Source: Legionella lytica (GTDB taxonomy: Bacteria; Pseudomonadota; Gammaproteobacteria; Legionellales; Legionellaceae). From it: a stretch of DNA of 64,000 nt. The notes beneath the pieces were generated by a model, which had not been told where the DNA came from, made no database searches, and saw only the letters and a program-made list of their open reading frames with translations. A program made the translations under genes and the position numbers. The DNA is taken from positions 1,578,501 through 1,642,500 of the forward strand of contig NZ_CP071527.1 in the NCBI RefSeq assembly GCF_023921225.1, in the 5' to 3' direction. Shown piece after piece: positions 1 through 10,077 of this stretch; the first letter of the stretch is position 1, and every line of letters starts with the position of its first letter.

Positions 1-272
1 CCGATGAAAATAGTGTGAATCCAGCAGAGCTATTAACCAATGAGAATCTACGCCTTCATATCGAATCGCTTTTGGATAAGTTAACCGAAAACCAACAGCA
101 AGTTATTGCTCGACGTTTTGGTTTACGTGGCTTCGAAAAAGCAACTTTGGAAGATGTGGGGAAAGAAATTGATCTTACTCGTGAGCGTGTACGTCAAATT
201 CAGGTTGAAGCTCTAAAAACGCTACGTGGCCTGTTAGAGAAAGTAGGTTTAACCCAAGAAGATCTATTCTAA
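1..272 (+). CDS. rpoS: RNA polymerase sigma factor RpoS, C-terminal part (cut by window edge)
   Basis: This is the 3' end of the stationary-phase/transmissive-phase sigma factor gene; the reading frame is open to the window start. The visible part holds sigma region 4: a helix rich in Q and R (ENQQQVIARRFGL) followed by the helix-turn-helix with LEDVGKEI and TRERVRQIQVEAL, which contacts the -35 element. The ending GLTQEDLF resembles the RpoS C-terminus of E. coli (GLNIEALF). An in-frame GTG at position 15 is an internal codon, not a start. In Legionella, RpoS governs entry into the transmissive, flagellated phase, so it is functionally linked to the flagellar genes further along. Neighbour hmgA is convergent. 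Confidence 0.93.
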   Translation, partial: DENSVNPAELLTNENLRLHIESLLDKLTENQQQVIARRFGLRGFEKATLEDVGKEIDLTRERVRQIQVEALKTLRGLLEKVGLTQEDLF

Positions 273-285
273 AATGCCCTAAATG

Positions 286-308
286 TAGGCTGGGCAGCCC
301 AGCCTACG
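286..308. terminator. Palindrome between rpoS and hmgA
   Basis: A 10-bp perfect inverted repeat, GTAGGCTGGG / CCCAGCCTAC, with a 3-nt loop, sits between the convergent ends of rpoS and hmgA. It can terminate both transcripts, though no strong T-run follows. It also begins with the GTAG tetranucleotide seen in other palindromes of this window, so it may be one of the dispersed repeats. Confidence 0.6.
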
Positions 309-323
309 ATTTATATCTACAGA

Positions 324-1574
324 CTACAGCTTAAAAGCTGGCTTTAAGCCCTGCCAACAATCCGCATAATTCCTTTGTCGTTCTTGGGCATCCATTGCTT
401 GCTCAGTAACTTGCCAGACATCACGCGTTTCAAACATAAAAGCCAAGGTATTTAAATAAGCTTCCGGCTCTAATTTCTTCGAAGTAGCGGCTTCATAACT
501 TACTTGATCAGGACCGTGCGGTGTCATGCAATTATGAATGCTCACCCCACCAGGCACAAATCCCTCTTTTTTCGCATCATATTCGCCACGTATAAGCCCC
601 ATTAATTCATTCATGTAGTTTCGGTGAAAATAGGGTGGTCGGAAGGTATGTTCTGCTACCATCCAACGTGGAGGGAAAATAACGAAATCAAGATTGGCGA
701 CCCCCGGGGTATCACTTTCGGATGTGAGCACGGTAAAAATAGAGGGATCGGGATGATCAAAGCTCACCGTATTAATGGTATTAAATAAGCTTAAGTCATA
801 GCAATACGGAGCATAATTTCCATGCCAGGCAACCACGTTAAGTGGGGAATGAGTGCTGGGGGCGCTCCATAGTTTGTTTTGGTGTTTACAAACTAAAGTA
901 ACACGTTGCTCTTGCTGTTCATATGCGGCTGTTGGGTATTTAAAATGACGTGGATTAGCTAATCCATTCGAACCAATAAGCCCTAATTGCGGTAGGGTTA
1001 AAGGATTACCCGAGTTTTCACATAAATAGCCTTTGGCCTCTTTGCTGATTAATTCTACTTTAAATTTTACCCCACGAGGAATAACGGCAATCATACCTGG
1101 GCATATATTTAACCTGCCAAATTCGGTATGAAGGTTTATTTCCCCTATATAAGGTACAAATAATAATTCGCCATCATTATCAGCAAAATAGGTATGTTGC
1201 ATGGAACGATTACACTGATAAAGATAGGTTGTTACTAAATGGCATCCTGCAAGATGAAACAAGCCATTAATGAAGTCAGATTCGTTATCTGCATTGCCAA
1301 TAGGTGACCAGCGTAATGGATCGGGAGATTGTTCAGGATGATAAGGTTTTACTAATTCATTTTTGTAGGGTTCATAATTTCCTTGGACCACCGAAGGGAG
1401 TATACGATAAAGCCAACTATGTTGATTCATGTGGCGGGGTCGGGTAAACGAAGTGCCGCTTAATTGTTCTGCGTAAAGACCTAAATTACAGTTCTGCGGA
1501 GAATTTTGGTTACTTGGTAATGCCCCTGGGACCGCTTCGCTTTGATGATAATTGCCAAAACCTTGCAGATACAC
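324..1574 (-). CDS. hmgA: Homogentisate 1,2-dioxygenase
   Basis: Cytoplasmic non-haem iron dioxygenase that opens the ring of homogentisate to maleylacetoacetate in tyrosine/phenylalanine breakdown. The 416 residues are close to the usual family length (about 430-445). The iron ligands are visible with the family spacing: H317 (in FHRNY), E323 (in MNELMG) and H353 (in MTPHGPD), i.e. 6 and 30 residues apart as in the human enzyme. The start codon follows an AGGAGAT-like site. In Legionella, loss of this enzyme lets homogentisate accumulate and form brown pyomelanin, and its position next to rpoS is the known genus arrangement. No other tyrosine-catabolic gene lies beside it. Confidence 0.95.
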   Translation of the reverse strand: MYLQGFGNYHQSEAVPGALPSNQNSPQNCNLGLYAEQLSGTSFTRPRHMNQHSWLYRILPSVVQGNYEPYKNELVKPYHPEQSPDPLRWSPIGNADNESDFINGLFHLAGCHLVTTYLYQCNRSMQHTYFADNDGELLFVPYIGEINLHTEFGRLNICPGMIAVIPRGVKFKVELISKEAKGYLCENSGNPLTLPQLGLIGSNGLANPRHFKYPTAAYEQQEQRVTLVCKHQNKLWSAPSTHSPLNVVAWHGNYAPYCYDLSLFNTINTVSFDHPDPSIFTVLTSESDTPGVANLDFVIFPPRWMVAEHTFRPPYFHRNYMNELMGLIRGEYDAKKEGFVPGGVSIHNCMTPHGPDQVSYEAATSKKLEPEAYLNTLAFMFETRDVWQVTEQAMDAQERQRNYADCWQGLKPAFKL

Positions 1575-1637
1575 TGTCTATCTCCTTATATAATCGATTA
1601 ATAGGTTAGTGTGCCATGAAAACAGGCAATTTTATAG

Positions 1638-1665
1638 CCTGTATTAGACGAAGTCGTAATAGGGG
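1638..1665. repeat. Degenerate copy of the CCCGTATTA-type palindrome
   Basis: CCTGTATTA, a 10-nt centre GACGAAGTCG, then TAATAGGGG. The arms are diverged from CCCGTATTA/TAATACGGG, but the centre is nearly the same as in the better copies (18972, 33684, 55923). It lies in the divergent hmgA/yebC intergenic region. Confidence 0.5.
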
Positions 1666-1780
1666 TAGTTATGGTACAAATCCCTATGTTACTAGGAACA
1701 TTATCTAATTAAGGATGCAGATTTTTAATAACAGAGAATGTATAATCGTACACAAATTAAATTCGAGTTAGAGGTCAGTT

Positions 1781-2524
1781 ATGGCAGGTCATAGTAAATG
1801 GGCGAATATTAAATTTCGCAAAGGAGTTCAAGACGCCAAGCGCGGTAAAATATTTACAAAACTAATTCGTGAAATTACTGTAGCCGCGCGCATGGGGGGA
1901 GCAGAAGAGTCTTCTAACCCGAGATTACGTGATGCAATTAAAAAAGCACTTGCTGCAAATATGAAACGCGACACAATTGATAATGCAATTAAACGTGGTG
2001 TTGGTGGACTGGATGGCGAGGCAATGGTTGCCATGCGTTACGAGGGTTATGGTCCAGGTGGTGTTGCTGTATTAGTCGATTGTTTATCTGATAATAAAAA
2101 CCGTACGGTTTCTGAAGTGCGCCATGCCTTTACTAAAAATGGTGGTAATTTAGGAACAGATGGTTCTGTAGCTTATTTATTCACCAATCAAGGTGAAATT
2201 CTCATGGCTGTAGGCGTATCTGAAGATCAAGTAATGGAAGTTGCGCTTGATGCTGGGGCAGATGATGTTTCAGTTGAAGATGGACAAATTGAGGTAATTA
2301 CTCCTGTAGAAGCTTACCATAGCGTATTAAATGCTCTGAGCGAGGCTAACTTGGTAGTAGAACAATCTCAATTAACAATGCGTGCTCAAACCTTAGTACC
2401 AATTGACGATGAATCAGCTGAGAGCTTGATGAAAATGATCGACATGCTGGAAGATTTAGATGACGTCCAGGAAGTTTACAGCAACGCTGAATTCTCCGAA
2501 AAACTTTTAGAATCAATGAGCTAA
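1781..2524 (+). CDS. yebC: YebC/PmpR family protein (TACO1 family)
   Basis: Cytoplasmic YebC/TACO1-family protein. Members have been described as transcriptional regulators (PmpR) and, more recently, as factors relieving ribosome stalling; which applies here cannot be read from sequence. The N-terminal signature [15 protein letters not shown] and the acidic middle and C-terminal domains are complete at 247 residues (family about 240-250). A TATAAT hexamer at 1741-1746 is a plausible -10. Its TAA overlaps the ATG of ruvC by one base (TAATG), so yebC-ruvC-ruvA form one translationally coupled operon, the usual gammaproteobacterial order. Confidence 0.93.
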   Translation: MAGHSKWANIKFRKGVQDAKRGKIFTKLIREITVAARMGGAEESSNPRLRDAIKKALAANMKRDTIDNAIKRGVGGLDGEAMVAMRYEGYGPGGVAVLVDCLSDNKNRTVSEVRHAFTKNGGNLGTDGSVAYLFTNQGEILMAVGVSEDQVMEVALDAGADDVSVEDGQIEVITPVEAYHSVLNALSEANLVVEQSQLTMRAQTLVPIDDESAESLMKMIDMLEDLDDVQEVYSNAEFSEKLLESMS

Positions 2525-3048
2525 TGACTGTCATTCTAGGTATTGATCCAGGCTCACGAATTACTGGTTATGGTTTAATCAGACAAGTAGGCCAGAAAAT
2601 AGAATACGTGGATAGTGGGTGTATTCGTACTACACCTACTGGCGAGTTGAGCCAAAAGCTATTACAAATCTATGATGGCGTTTGCCAATTAATGGATCAT
2701 TACAGTCCTGAAGAGGTAGCAATCGAGCAAGTGTTTATGCACCAAAACCCTAATTCTGCCTTGAAATTAGGCCATGCTCGTGGGGTTGCCATGGTTGCTG
2801 CTGCATCACATCGTGTAAAGGTCAGCGAATATTCTGCACGAGAAATCAAACAAACAGTTGTTGGCTATGGAGCTGCAGAGAAAGCTCAAGTAGGGCATAT
2901 GGTAGTGAGTTTGTTGTCGTTAAATAAAGCACCACAAACAGACGCCGCAGATGCTTTGGCAATTGCTATTTGCCATAGCCATATGCGTCATAAATTATCT
3001 GCAATTATAGGCAATACCAGTGTTAGTTTAAGGAGAAGAAGACGATGA
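2524..3048 (+). CDS. ruvC: Holliday junction resolvase RuvC
   Basis: Endonuclease that cuts Holliday junctions symmetrically during recombinational repair, acting with RuvAB. The four acidic catalytic residues are present: D8 (GIDPGS), E68 (VAIEQVF), D140 and D143 (TDAADAL). Length 174 aa is typical. Its start overlaps the yebC stop and its TGA overlaps the ruvA ATG (ATGA), indicating coupled translation. The short basic tail ending in five arginines is a small local peculiarity. Confidence 0.96.
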   Translation: MTVILGIDPGSRITGYGLIRQVGQKIEYVDSGCIRTTPTGELSQKLLQIYDGVCQLMDHYSPEEVAIEQVFMHQNPNSALKLGHARGVAMVAAASHRVKVSEYSAREIKQTVVGYGAAEKAQVGHMVVSLLSLNKAPQTDAADALAIAICHSHMRHKLSAIIGNTSVSLRRRRR

Positions 3049-3644
3049 TTGGATGGCTTGATGGTCAAATAGTTGATAAGCATCAACCCGGCAAATTAGT
3101 AGTGAATGTCCAGGGGGTTGGCTATGATGTGGAAACCTCATTAAATACCTTTTTCCAGTTAGACAGCTTACATGGCTCTGTCGGTTTACATATTCATACC
3201 GTTGTTCGTGAAGATGCTTTGTTATTGTACGGTTTTTTAGATAAGCAAGAACGTGCATTGTTCCGGGCATTAATCAAAGTAAATGGTGTAGGTCCTAAAA
3301 TGGCGATGGCTATTCTCTCCAGCACAACGCCTAATGAATTTATTCAATGCATAAAGCAGGAAAATGCTGCCTTTCTAACTAAACTACCCGGGATTGGTAA
3401 AAAGACTGCTGAGCGTTTGGTTGTCGAAATGCGGGATAGCATTAAGCAATTTACTGACTCACCTACGGATGCTTTACAGGCACCAGTAAACGTAATTCTT
3501 GGACAGGATGAAGCTGTAAGTGCGTTAGAAGCATTGGGTTATAAACCTCAAGAAGCGTTAAAAGCCGTGAATAAGGTTGATGATGGAACGAAGAGTTGTG
3601 AACAGCTAATTCGGGAAGCACTACAGATTTTAGCTACGCGTTAG
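3045..3644 (+). CDS. ruvA: Holliday junction branch-migration protein RuvA
   Basis: DNA-binding subunit of the RuvAB branch-migration motor. The N-terminal OB-fold starts [10 protein letters not shown]. Two helix-hairpin-helix motifs follow (about residues 78-90, [10 protein letters not shown], and 112-125, [12 protein letters not shown]), then a flexible linker and the C-terminal RuvB-binding domain (domain III, about 150-199). Full length at 199 aa. The usual partner ruvB does not follow; the next gene is convergent, so RuvB must be encoded elsewhere. Confidence 0.96.
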   Translation: MIGWLDGQIVDKHQPGKLVVNVQGVGYDVETSLNTFFQLDSLHGSVGLHIHTVVREDALLLYGFLDKQERALFRALIKVNGVGPKMAMAILSSTTPNEFIQCIKQENAAFLTKLPGIGKKTAERLVVEMRDSIKQFTDSPTDALQAPVNVILGQDEAVSALEALGYKPQEALKAVNKVDDGTKSCEQLIREALQILATR

Positions 3645-3721
3645 TTGTAGGTTAGGGGTAAACGGCCCAACATTAAGTTCTGTATGGTTCGGATACCCCG
3701 TTGAGTTCGGGGCCTATATAT

Positions 3722-5134
3722 CTACTTCTCCCCATCAAGCGGTAAAAACACCCGAACAATAAGCCCTGTGCCTGTTGTCGGTGCATCCAACTCAACGCGT
3801 CCATTATGCAACTGACAAATTTGCTGAACAATACCAAGTCCCAATCCACTTCCAGGACTTTTATTACCCAAAATACGGAAGAAGCGCTCAAAAACACGAG
3901 CGCGTAATTCGGCTGGAATACCTGGACCGTTATCGCAAACCTCAAGCATCATTTCGTGTTGTTGCTTAGAAAGCCGCACAACAATATGCCCATTTTCATT
4001 ACAATAGCGAATTGCATTATCTACGAGATTACGGATTAATATGCCAAGTGCTGTTGAGTTTCCATGAATTGTAAGACTCTCTGCATTGCTTTCAAATTCT
4101 AAATCAATTTGTTTTTCAACTGCTGATGGGGCAAGCATCGCTAGCGTCTCACGAGCCAGACGGCTCAGATTTACCTCATCCATTCCATCCATGTGAGCAG
4201 CTTCAGGAACTAAGCGGCTCATAGTTAATAGCTGTTGCACAACGTGAGTACTACGGTTTACACTCGCAATCAACTTTTGTAATGCTTGGTTTTTTTCTTC
4301 AATATTATTCGTATGTAATGCAACTTGGGCTTGGGTTTTCAAGGCTGCAAGGGGCGTGCGTAGTTCATGGGCGGCATCAGCTGCAAAACGTTTTTCTCGT
4401 TCAAATCCTTCTTTTAACCTAAAAAATAACTTATTTAATTCATCAATAACGGGTTTTATTTCTTCTGGCACTTCCTGCAAATCTACTGGTTCCAAATGAC
4501 TCGGTGCACGGTTTGCTACTTCCTCGGTAACCTTATCCAAGCTATCTAAACCTCGTCCAATAATAATCCATATTAACAATCCCGATAGGGGAAAGGTGAG
4601 GAGCATGATGTAGAGATCATCTTGGGCAATACGATGCCCTAATTCATTACGTGTATCATAGCGCTCAGCTAAAACAGTGCGAACCCCAGCTTTTGCATTA
4701 TAGGTGGTAAATACACGCCAGTCTTGATCTGCAATTTTTTTATCACTAAACCCATCAACCTCTGAAGCAAGGGGGATTTTAGGTGCTGTTGATGAATGTA
4801 ATAAAAGGTTTCCGCCATTGGTCCAGACCTGAAAATTAAATTTATCCATGTAATTTTCTGGTGGTTCGTCATTTAAAAATCTTTTTTGATAAAAGTTATC
4901 TACCTTTTGGGGAATCGTTTCTAGTGCTTCTTGAATTTTTACAAGGGGACGTTGATGGAGGTCATCACCTAAAAGAGCCTGATACGATAATGCGGAAACA
5001 GCCATTAACGTATCTAGGTGATCTTGAATATCTTTTTGATCAAGATAATAGTTTCCAATGGCTGTTAAAGTAGTGGTAATCGTAATAGCCAACAATAAGT
5101 TAAATAATAAGAACTTTCGTATAGACGATTTCAC
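3722..5134 (-). CDS. pmrB: Two-component sensor histidine kinase PmrB
   Basis: Inner-membrane histidine kinase. The first transmembrane helix is at about residues 8-28. A periplasmic sensor region of about 140 residues follows, then a second helix at about 173-193 and a HAMP-like linker. The HisKA box carries phosphoacceptor H256 (ADAAHELRTPLA), and the HATPase domain has N- and G-boxes (NLVDNAIRY, DNGPGIP, GSGLGLGIV). It overlaps the upstream regulator gene by 4 bp (ATGA), so the two are translated together. From memory of Legionella gene order between ruvA and yciB, this is PmrB; PmrA/PmrB controls many Dot/Icm effector and secretion genes. Family membership is certain; the PmrB name rests on context and similarity to QseC/PmrB. 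Confidence 0.85.
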   Translation of the reverse strand: MKSSIRKFLLFNLLLAITITTTLTAIGNYYLDQKDIQDHLDTLMAVSALSYQALLGDDLHQRPLVKIQEALETIPQKVDNFYQKRFLNDEPPENYMDKFNFQVWTNGGNLLLHSSTAPKIPLASEVDGFSDKKIADQDWRVFTTYNAKAGVRTVLAERYDTRNELGHRIAQDDLYIMLLTFPLSGLLIWIIIGRGLDSLDKVTEEVANRAPSHLEPVDLQEVPEEIKPVIDELNKLFFRLKEGFEREKRFAADAAHELRTPLAALKTQAQVALHTNNIEEKNQALQKLIASVNRSTHVVQQLLTMSRLVPEAAHMDGMDEVNLSRLARETLAMLAPSAVEKQIDLEFESNAESLTIHGNSTALGILIRNLVDNAIRYCNENGHIVVRLSKQQHEMMLEVCDNGPGIPAELRARVFERFFRILGNKSPGSGLGLGIVQQICQLHNGRVELDAPTTGTGLIVRVFLPLDGEK

Positions 5135-5808
5135 GATACCACAATACCATCATTTTTTTCAGCCATATAACCAACGCCGCGAATAGTACGTATAAAATTG
5201 GCATTAAGTTTTTTACGTAAATTATGAATATGAACTTCAAGTGCGTTACTATCTACGTCCTCTTCCCAGCCATAAATACTTTGCATCAACTGTTCACGTG
5301 ATAAAACTTGTCCGCTGTTTTCTAACAGTTTTTGTAGTAACGCAAATTCTCGGCGCGGGACGTTAACCAGAACATCATCAACAAATACTGAATGAGCTGC
5401 AGGATCTAAGGTAATGTTTTTATATTGTAACACAGCATCAGCACGCCCTTGAGAACGTCGTACCAACGCTCTAATTCGTGCACTGAGCTCATTTAAGTCA
5501 AAAGGTTTAACCAAGTAATCATCCGCACCACTGTCTAAGCCTTTAACGCGATCTTCAACTGATTCACGTGCAGTGAGAATAATTACCGGAGTAGGGTTGC
5601 CGTCATTACGAATATTTTGTAATAAGCCCAACCCCGATAATTTCGGCAAACCCAAATCAAGAATAATTAATTCGAAGGATTCTGATTTTAAAGCAGCTCG
5701 TGCTGCCTCCCCATCCTTGAGCCAGTCGACTATATAACCAAACTGGGTTAATCCTGTTTTTACAGCATCTCCTAGTAATTCGTCATCTTCAACTAGCAAT
5801 AGTCTCAT
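5131..5808 (-). CDS. pmrA: OmpR-family response regulator PmrA
   Basis: DNA-binding response regulator of 225 aa. The receiver domain has an acid pair near residues 7-9 (VEDDE), phosphoacceptor D51 (LILDLGLPK), the conserved T (ILTARES) and K (LVKPFD). The C-terminal winged-helix domain (about 125-220) contains PRREFALLQKL and EVHIHNLRKKL and ends in the RTIRGVGYM recognition wing. It is translationally coupled to the kinase downstream. In Legionella, PmrA is a global activator of Dot/Icm effector genes; this identity is inferred from gene context. Confidence 0.87.
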   Translation of the reverse strand: MRLLLVEDDELLGDAVKTGLTQFGYIVDWLKDGEAARAALKSESFELIILDLGLPKLSGLGLLQNIRNDGNPTPVIILTARESVEDRVKGLDSGADDYLVKPFDLNELSARIRALVRRSQGRADAVLQYKNITLDPAAHSVFVDDVLVNVPRREFALLQKLLENSGQVLSREQLMQSIYGWEEDVDSNALEVHIHNLRKKLNANFIRTIRGVGYMAEKNDGIVVS

Positions 5809-5816
5809 TCTGGCTC

Positions 5817-6362
5817 CTATTGTTTCTCAAGTCCGGTTTCATCCATATGTTTTGTTAGGTAAAACGCCTGTATTAATACAAAAAGCAGGGTAAATCCTAC
5901 TCCACCAAATAATTTAAAGTTAACCCAGGCATCTGTATCGTAATGGTAGGCGACATAAATATTGACCGCACCCATTAGAATAAAGAATAAAGACCATGCA
6001 TAATTGAGTCTATGCCAGATTTTGGATGGCAGCGATACATTAGCCTCCATCATTTTTTGAATTAGGGGTTTGCTTCCTATAAAACTTGAGCTGAAGAATA
6101 TCAAAGCAGAAAGCCAATAAATTCCGGTTGGTTTCCATTTAATAAACCATGGATTATGGAAAAAGAGGGTAGCTCCGCCGAGTACCATAATGATTGCTAG
6201 GCTGATTAGGTGCATTTTTTCATAATGCTGGAATTTTAAGCGGTAGAAGGCCACTTGGCTTAATGATGCAACCATTGCGACTGCTGTGGCTGTATATATG
6301 TTAGAAAGTTTATATACGATAAAAAATAAAACTATAGGGAAAAAATCAAATAGTAATTTCAT
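5817..6362 (-). CDS. yciB: YciB/IspZ inner membrane septation protein A
   Basis: Integral inner-membrane protein of 181 aa, the normal length for YciB (intracellular septation protein A), which affects cell-envelope integrity and division. Five hydrophobic helices are visible, starting with [15 protein letters not shown], and the motif [17 protein letters not shown] matches the family (typically GxKPxIxxML). It ends 8 bases upstream of pmrA and probably shares its transcript, an unusual partner for a two-component system. Confidence 0.88.
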   Translation of the reverse strand: MKLLFDFFPIVLFFIVYKLSNIYTATAVAMVASLSQVAFYRLKFQHYEKMHLISLAIIMVLGGATLFFHNPWFIKWKPTGIYWLSALIFFSSSFIGSKPLIQKMMEANVSLPSKIWHRLNYAWSLFFILMGAVNIYVAYHYDTDAWVNFKLFGGVGFTLLFVLIQAFYLTKHMDETGLEKQ

Positions 6363-6751
6363 ATATTCATTAATACTATAAACAAGTTATTTTCAGTATA
6401 ACACAAGTTTTGATTTCACTCTCGCAAGGTTCATGCCCGAAATAAAAAATTTTTGTAACTATTTTGTTAAAAATGAACGAGCTAATACGGTTGCCAACCA
6501 AACTTCGCTTGGCTTCATGTAACTAAGGGAAATTCTTGAAGATTTTTTGAAAAATAATTCGCGATTCACTAAGCCATAGAAAACCAGGTGGGCCCCTTGA
6601 CCAGACACTATCTTCCTTGATTGACACATATCTGATTTAATGGATAAATCAATAAGACCAGCATGTTGTTAGTGTTCATTTGGCAGTGGAGCCATCACTG
6701 TGCTTCCAGCAAGAGAAACGTCGAGTCATGGGCCTGACCTACGCAGGCAAT
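6363..6751. other. 389-bp intergenic region without a recognisable gene
   Basis: The region lies between mltD (its 3' end) and yciB (its 5' end). The yciB-proximal side is AT-rich and presumably holds the promoter of yciB-pmrA-pmrB. No ORF with a ribosome-binding site, no RNA gene and no strong terminator with a T-run was found. Confidence 0.4.
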
Positions 6752-8233
6752 TTATCCGATAAGAATTTTTTGCCCAAGATATAACGGCGTATTCCATTTA
6801 AGCCCAGGATTCAATGAAATAATTTGATTTAATGGAAGTTTATGACGTTTTGCGATTCCATCCAAAGTGTCGCCGTTGCGAACTATATATTGCTTCGGTG
6901 GCTTTATTGTTTTCCAAATAATTAATTGTTGTCCGACACGTAAAGCTTGATTACTGGATAATTTATTCCAGCTTAGAATGTCGTTCGCATTAACCCCATA
7001 CATTTTTTCCAGACGTTGGTAGCTATCAGCTGCTTGCACTATATGGATCATGCGGTGACTTCCCACCATAATGGGAGTGGACGTAGAAGGGAGTGGTGCT
7101 TGATATTGGTTCGGCTTTCCATAGTAGGTCGTTTTGACTAGGGCAATATTATGCTTCGGAGTGGCCGGAGCTGGGGCAAGTGGTGCATTTCGAGTACTGG
7201 GAATCAAGATGGACTGATTGAGCTTTATTTGATTTGTAGTTAATTGGTTTAACTGCTTAATTAAATTTACGGTCGTATGGTATCTATTCGCAATAGAGTC
7301 TAGATTATCTCCCTGCTGTACTTGATGTTTGGTCCAACTTACTCGTTTATCTTCAGGAAAATTCGCTAGATTTAAGTTAAATTGACGTACCTTTTCTGCA
7401 GGGATTAATAGTTTAAAGGGTTTATAAGGTGCTGTAGTCCAATGATTGAATCCGGGATTTAACTTGATTAACTCTCGATAACTAATTCCGGCTAATTTGG
7501 CAGCATGGTTTAAATCGATTTGACTGCCTATGTTTACTTCTTGGAAATAGGGCTGATAGGGAATTTCTGGAATTGATAATTTATATTGCTGCGCATTTTT
7601 TACAATCTCTGCAAAGGCGAGCAGTCGTGGTACGTAAATCTGGGTTTCTCTAGGGACTGACAAGTCCCAGAAGCTTGTGCTGCGATTCTCTTGTTGGGCT
7701 GCTTTGATCGCCCGAGAAATAGTTCCTTCCCCTGCGTCATAAGACGCGATGGATAGTGTCCAATTGCCGTCAAAAAATTTATTCAGGTAGACTAGGTAAT
7801 TGAGGGCTGCATCAGTTGAATGACCAATGCTACGTCGTCCATCAAACCACCAGTCTTGTTTTATTCCAAAATCTTTGCCTGTTCCAGGCATGAGTTGCCA
7901 TAAGCCTGCGGCACCAACAACCGAATAAGCAAAGGGATCAAAGGAGCTTTCAATCATAGGGATTAACGCTAACTCACCAGGTAAGTTTCTTTTCTTAATT
8001 TCTGTAACGATGTGGTAGATATAAGGTTGGGATTGGCTAAAGACTTTTTGCAAATAACCTGGATGAGCTATTAACCAGCGGATTTGTCCTTGGACTTCGG
8101 CTCGTGAAACTTCATGATCTAATTTAAATTCGCTACGAAGCACTTCCCATACATCAGAAGTAGCATGGGCATTGGCTATACCACAAAAAATGAGAATACC
8201 TAATAAAAATCTTTTTATTATTATTATTTTCAA
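6752..8233 (-). CDS. mltD: Membrane-bound lytic murein transglycosylase D (SLT + three LysM)
   Basis: Exported peptidoglycan-cleaving enzyme that forms 1,6-anhydro-muropeptides. A signal peptide spans about residues 1-24 (hydrophobic run, then ANAHA). The SLT catalytic domain carries the catalytic Glu at about E95 (IPMIESSFDP) and GAAGLWQLMPGTG. Three LysM modules follow in the C-terminal half (starting HQVQQGDNLDSIA, HIVQAADSYQRLE and YIVRNGDTLDGIA). No lipobox is evident, so it is probably periplasmic rather than a lipoprotein. Full length at 493 aa, and apparently its own transcription unit. Confidence 0.92.
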   Translation of the reverse strand: MKIIIIKRFLLGILIFCGIANAHATSDVWEVLRSEFKLDHEVSRAEVQGQIRWLIAHPGYLQKVFSQSQPYIYHIVTEIKKRNLPGELALIPMIESSFDPFAYSVVGAAGLWQLMPGTGKDFGIKQDWWFDGRRSIGHSTDAALNYLVYLNKFFDGNWTLSIASYDAGEGTISRAIKAAQQENRSTSFWDLSVPRETQIYVPRLLAFAEIVKNAQQYKLSIPEIPYQPYFQEVNIGSQIDLNHAAKLAGISYRELIKLNPGFNHWTTAPYKPFKLLIPAEKVRQFNLNLANFPEDKRVSWTKHQVQQGDNLDSIANRYHTTVNLIKQLNQLTTNQIKLNQSILIPSTRNAPLAPAPATPKHNIALVKTTYYGKPNQYQAPLPSTSTPIMVGSHRMIHIVQAADSYQRLEKMYGVNANDILSWNKLSSNQALRVGQQLIIWKTIKPPKQYIVRNGDTLDGIAKRHKLPLNQIISLNPGLKWNTPLYLGQKILIG

Positions 8234-8349
8234 TGGTATTTACCTATGAATACTATTGGTTTGCCAGTGTACTAAAGTTTATTCGATGATTAAACCCTTT
8301 CTGATTTAAATTGACCCACAGAGGAATAAATTGAGTCTTTTTGTTTTTT

Positions 8350-9114
8350 TTATTTGAAATTGTTTTTTGCTTCGCGTAGTGCCGCAAAAATATCTAATGA
8401 GTTAGTGGATGAGGCTCCATGATGCCGTGCATACGTTTGTACCTCGGTACTCTGAGTGCGTAAAAAAGGGTTTATTAACAGTTCCATTTCAATCGTCGAG
8501 GGTAAAGTACAAGGATTCGTTTGTGCGTGTAATTTTTGGATGTACATTTTGATAAATTGGTTATGCGGTTCTACCGTCTCAGCAAAGCGTAAATTTTGCA
8601 TGGTATATTCATGAGCACAATATACTTCTGTTTCTGGCGGTAATGATTTGAATAGTTCCATTGAACGATGCAATTGCTCCATTGTTCCATCAAATACTCT
8701 GCCGCAACCAGCAGAAAAAAGTGTATCGCCACAAAATAACCAGCCTTGCTGGGCTTCATAATAGCTAATATGGCTGGAGGTATGTCCTGGATTAGATAGA
8801 ATGTGAAAAGAATAGTGCCCAATGTGTATGGTTTGATGCTCACTTACATGATGATTTATGTAGGGAATGCGAGAATCGTGTGGACCATAAACAGTACAGT
8901 TAGGGGCGTGATGAATGAGCGGACCAACACCACCGATGTGATCGTGATGATGGTGTGTTAATAAAATAGAACGTAATTGCAGATGCTGTTCTTTCGCAAA
9001 TTGAAGCACTGGCGGTGCCTCACCAGGATCTACGCAATCAAATAATCCCTTCTCTTTATCAATAATTGCCCAAATGTAGTTATCAGAGAATGCAGAGATA
9101 GGGATGATTGTCAT
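8350..9114 (-). CDS. gloB: Hydroxyacylglutathione hydrolase (glyoxalase II)
   Basis: Metallo-beta-lactamase-fold thioesterase that hydrolyses S-D-lactoylglutathione to D-lactate and glutathione, the second step of methylglyoxal detoxification. The binuclear metal motif [10 protein letters not shown] and later metal ligands ([22 protein letters not shown]) are present. An in-frame codon lies further upstream at 9174, but it sits inside rlmJ. The ATG at 9114 gives the family N-terminus ([15 protein letters not shown]) and 254 aa, the normal length. It starts directly after the rlmJ stop, so the two are co-transcribed. Confidence 0.94.
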   Translation of the reverse strand: MTIIPISAFSDNYIWAIIDKEKGLFDCVDPGEAPPVLQFAKEQHLQLRSILLTHHHHDHIGGVGPLIHHAPNCTVYGPHDSRIPYINHHVSEHQTIHIGHYSFHILSNPGHTSSHISYYEAQQGWLFCGDTLFSAGCGRVFDGTMEQLHRSMELFKSLPPETEVYCAHEYTMQNLRFAETVEPHNQFIKMYIQKLHAQTNPCTLPSTIEMELLINPFLRTQSTEVQTYARHHGASSTNSLDIFAALREAKNNFK

Positions 9115-9115
9115 G

Positions 9116-9946
9116 TTAGTATGTCTCAATAAGGTAAGAAGAAACCCCTGGATTAAAATAGACGCGTAGGGCATCTAAGGCTGTTTTCATTTCCTCAGCA
9201 AACGTATAGGGCGGATTAATTATCCATAGTCCTGCTCCGGACATTCCTGCCATGGGGGCCATAGTTAAATTAAATTCAATGCGTAAGGCGCTATTGCCTT
9301 TAATCTCTTTCATGTTTCGTACTAGTCTATCAACGAGTCGTCTATCAACAACTGGATACCAAAGACAATAAACGCCAGTAGAAAAACGAGCAACTGCTTG
9401 TTTTATCGCGGCAGGGATTGTTTTGTATTCATCTTTTATTTCAAAAGAGGGGTCAATAAAAATTAAACCTCTTTTTTCAGGTGGTGGCAGTAATGCATTC
9501 ATTGTGGCAATTCCATCAGTATTACTGAAATGCACTTTTCTGTTATAACGAGGTAGGGTACTTAGTTCATCAAACTCTTTTGGGTGGAGCTCGCAAAAAT
9601 ACATTCGATCGTGAGCTCGTAAATTTTTAATGGCTAAACTTGGAGAGCCTGGATAGTACTTCAACTCGTTATTTTTATTGAGCTCTGATATAGCTTGTGT
9701 GTAATTATGGAACACAGGAGGTAGGGCTTTATGATCAGGCCAGATTAGCTTGATACCTTGTTTGTATTCTCCTGTTTTTTCAGCTTGTTTATTCTTTAAG
9801 TCATAAACCCCTTTTCCTGAATGAGTTTCTAGGTAAAACAAAGGCTTATCTTTGATCGTAAGATAGTTTAGTAGGCGTGTTAACGCAATATGTTTAATGA
9901 CATCGGCATAATTACCGGCATGATATCCGTGTTGATAACTCAGCAT
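9116..9946 (-). CDS. rlmJ: 23S rRNA (adenine-2030-N6)-methyltransferase RlmJ
   Basis: SAM-dependent methyltransferase that modifies A2030 of 23S rRNA. The family N-terminus [19 protein letters not shown] and the SAM-binding region ([11 protein letters not shown]) are present. The catalytic motif, normally DPPY in this N6-adenine methyltransferase family, reads D165-P-S-F ([11 protein letters not shown]), a conservative but noticeable change. Length 276 aa fits. Its stop is one base from the start of gloB, implying a two-gene operon. Confidence 0.93.
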   Translation of the reverse strand: MLSYQHGYHAGNYADVIKHIALTRLLNYLTIKDKPLFYLETHSGKGVYDLKNKQAEKTGEYKQGIKLIWPDHKALPPVFHNYTQAISELNKNNELKYYPGSPSLAIKNLRAHDRMYFCELHPKEFDELSTLPRYNRKVHFSNTDGIATMNALLPPPEKRGLIFIDPSFEIKDEYKTIPAAIKQAVARFSTGVYCLWYPVVDRRLVDRLVRNMKEIKGNSALRIEFNLTMAPMAGMSGAGLWIINPPYTFAEEMKTALDALRVYFNPGVSSYLIETY

Positions 9947-10077
9947 AATTAATTTTCGTATTAAGAGTAATGTGATGAATTATATCAGATTAAAAAAATT
10001 TTCTACTATACTCTTTGTAGGAAGGGTGAATTTTACAGTATCTCGTACCCTTTTGATAAGTCGGCTAGGAGACAGTG

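Noticed and set aside
15..272. A separate 85-residue gene starting at GTG 15
   Set aside because: The frame stays open to the window start and the protein is the C-terminal region of RpoS.
3645..3721. A ruvB gene or fragment after ruvA
   Set aside because: Only 77 bp separate ruvA and the convergent pmrB stop; no coding sequence is present.
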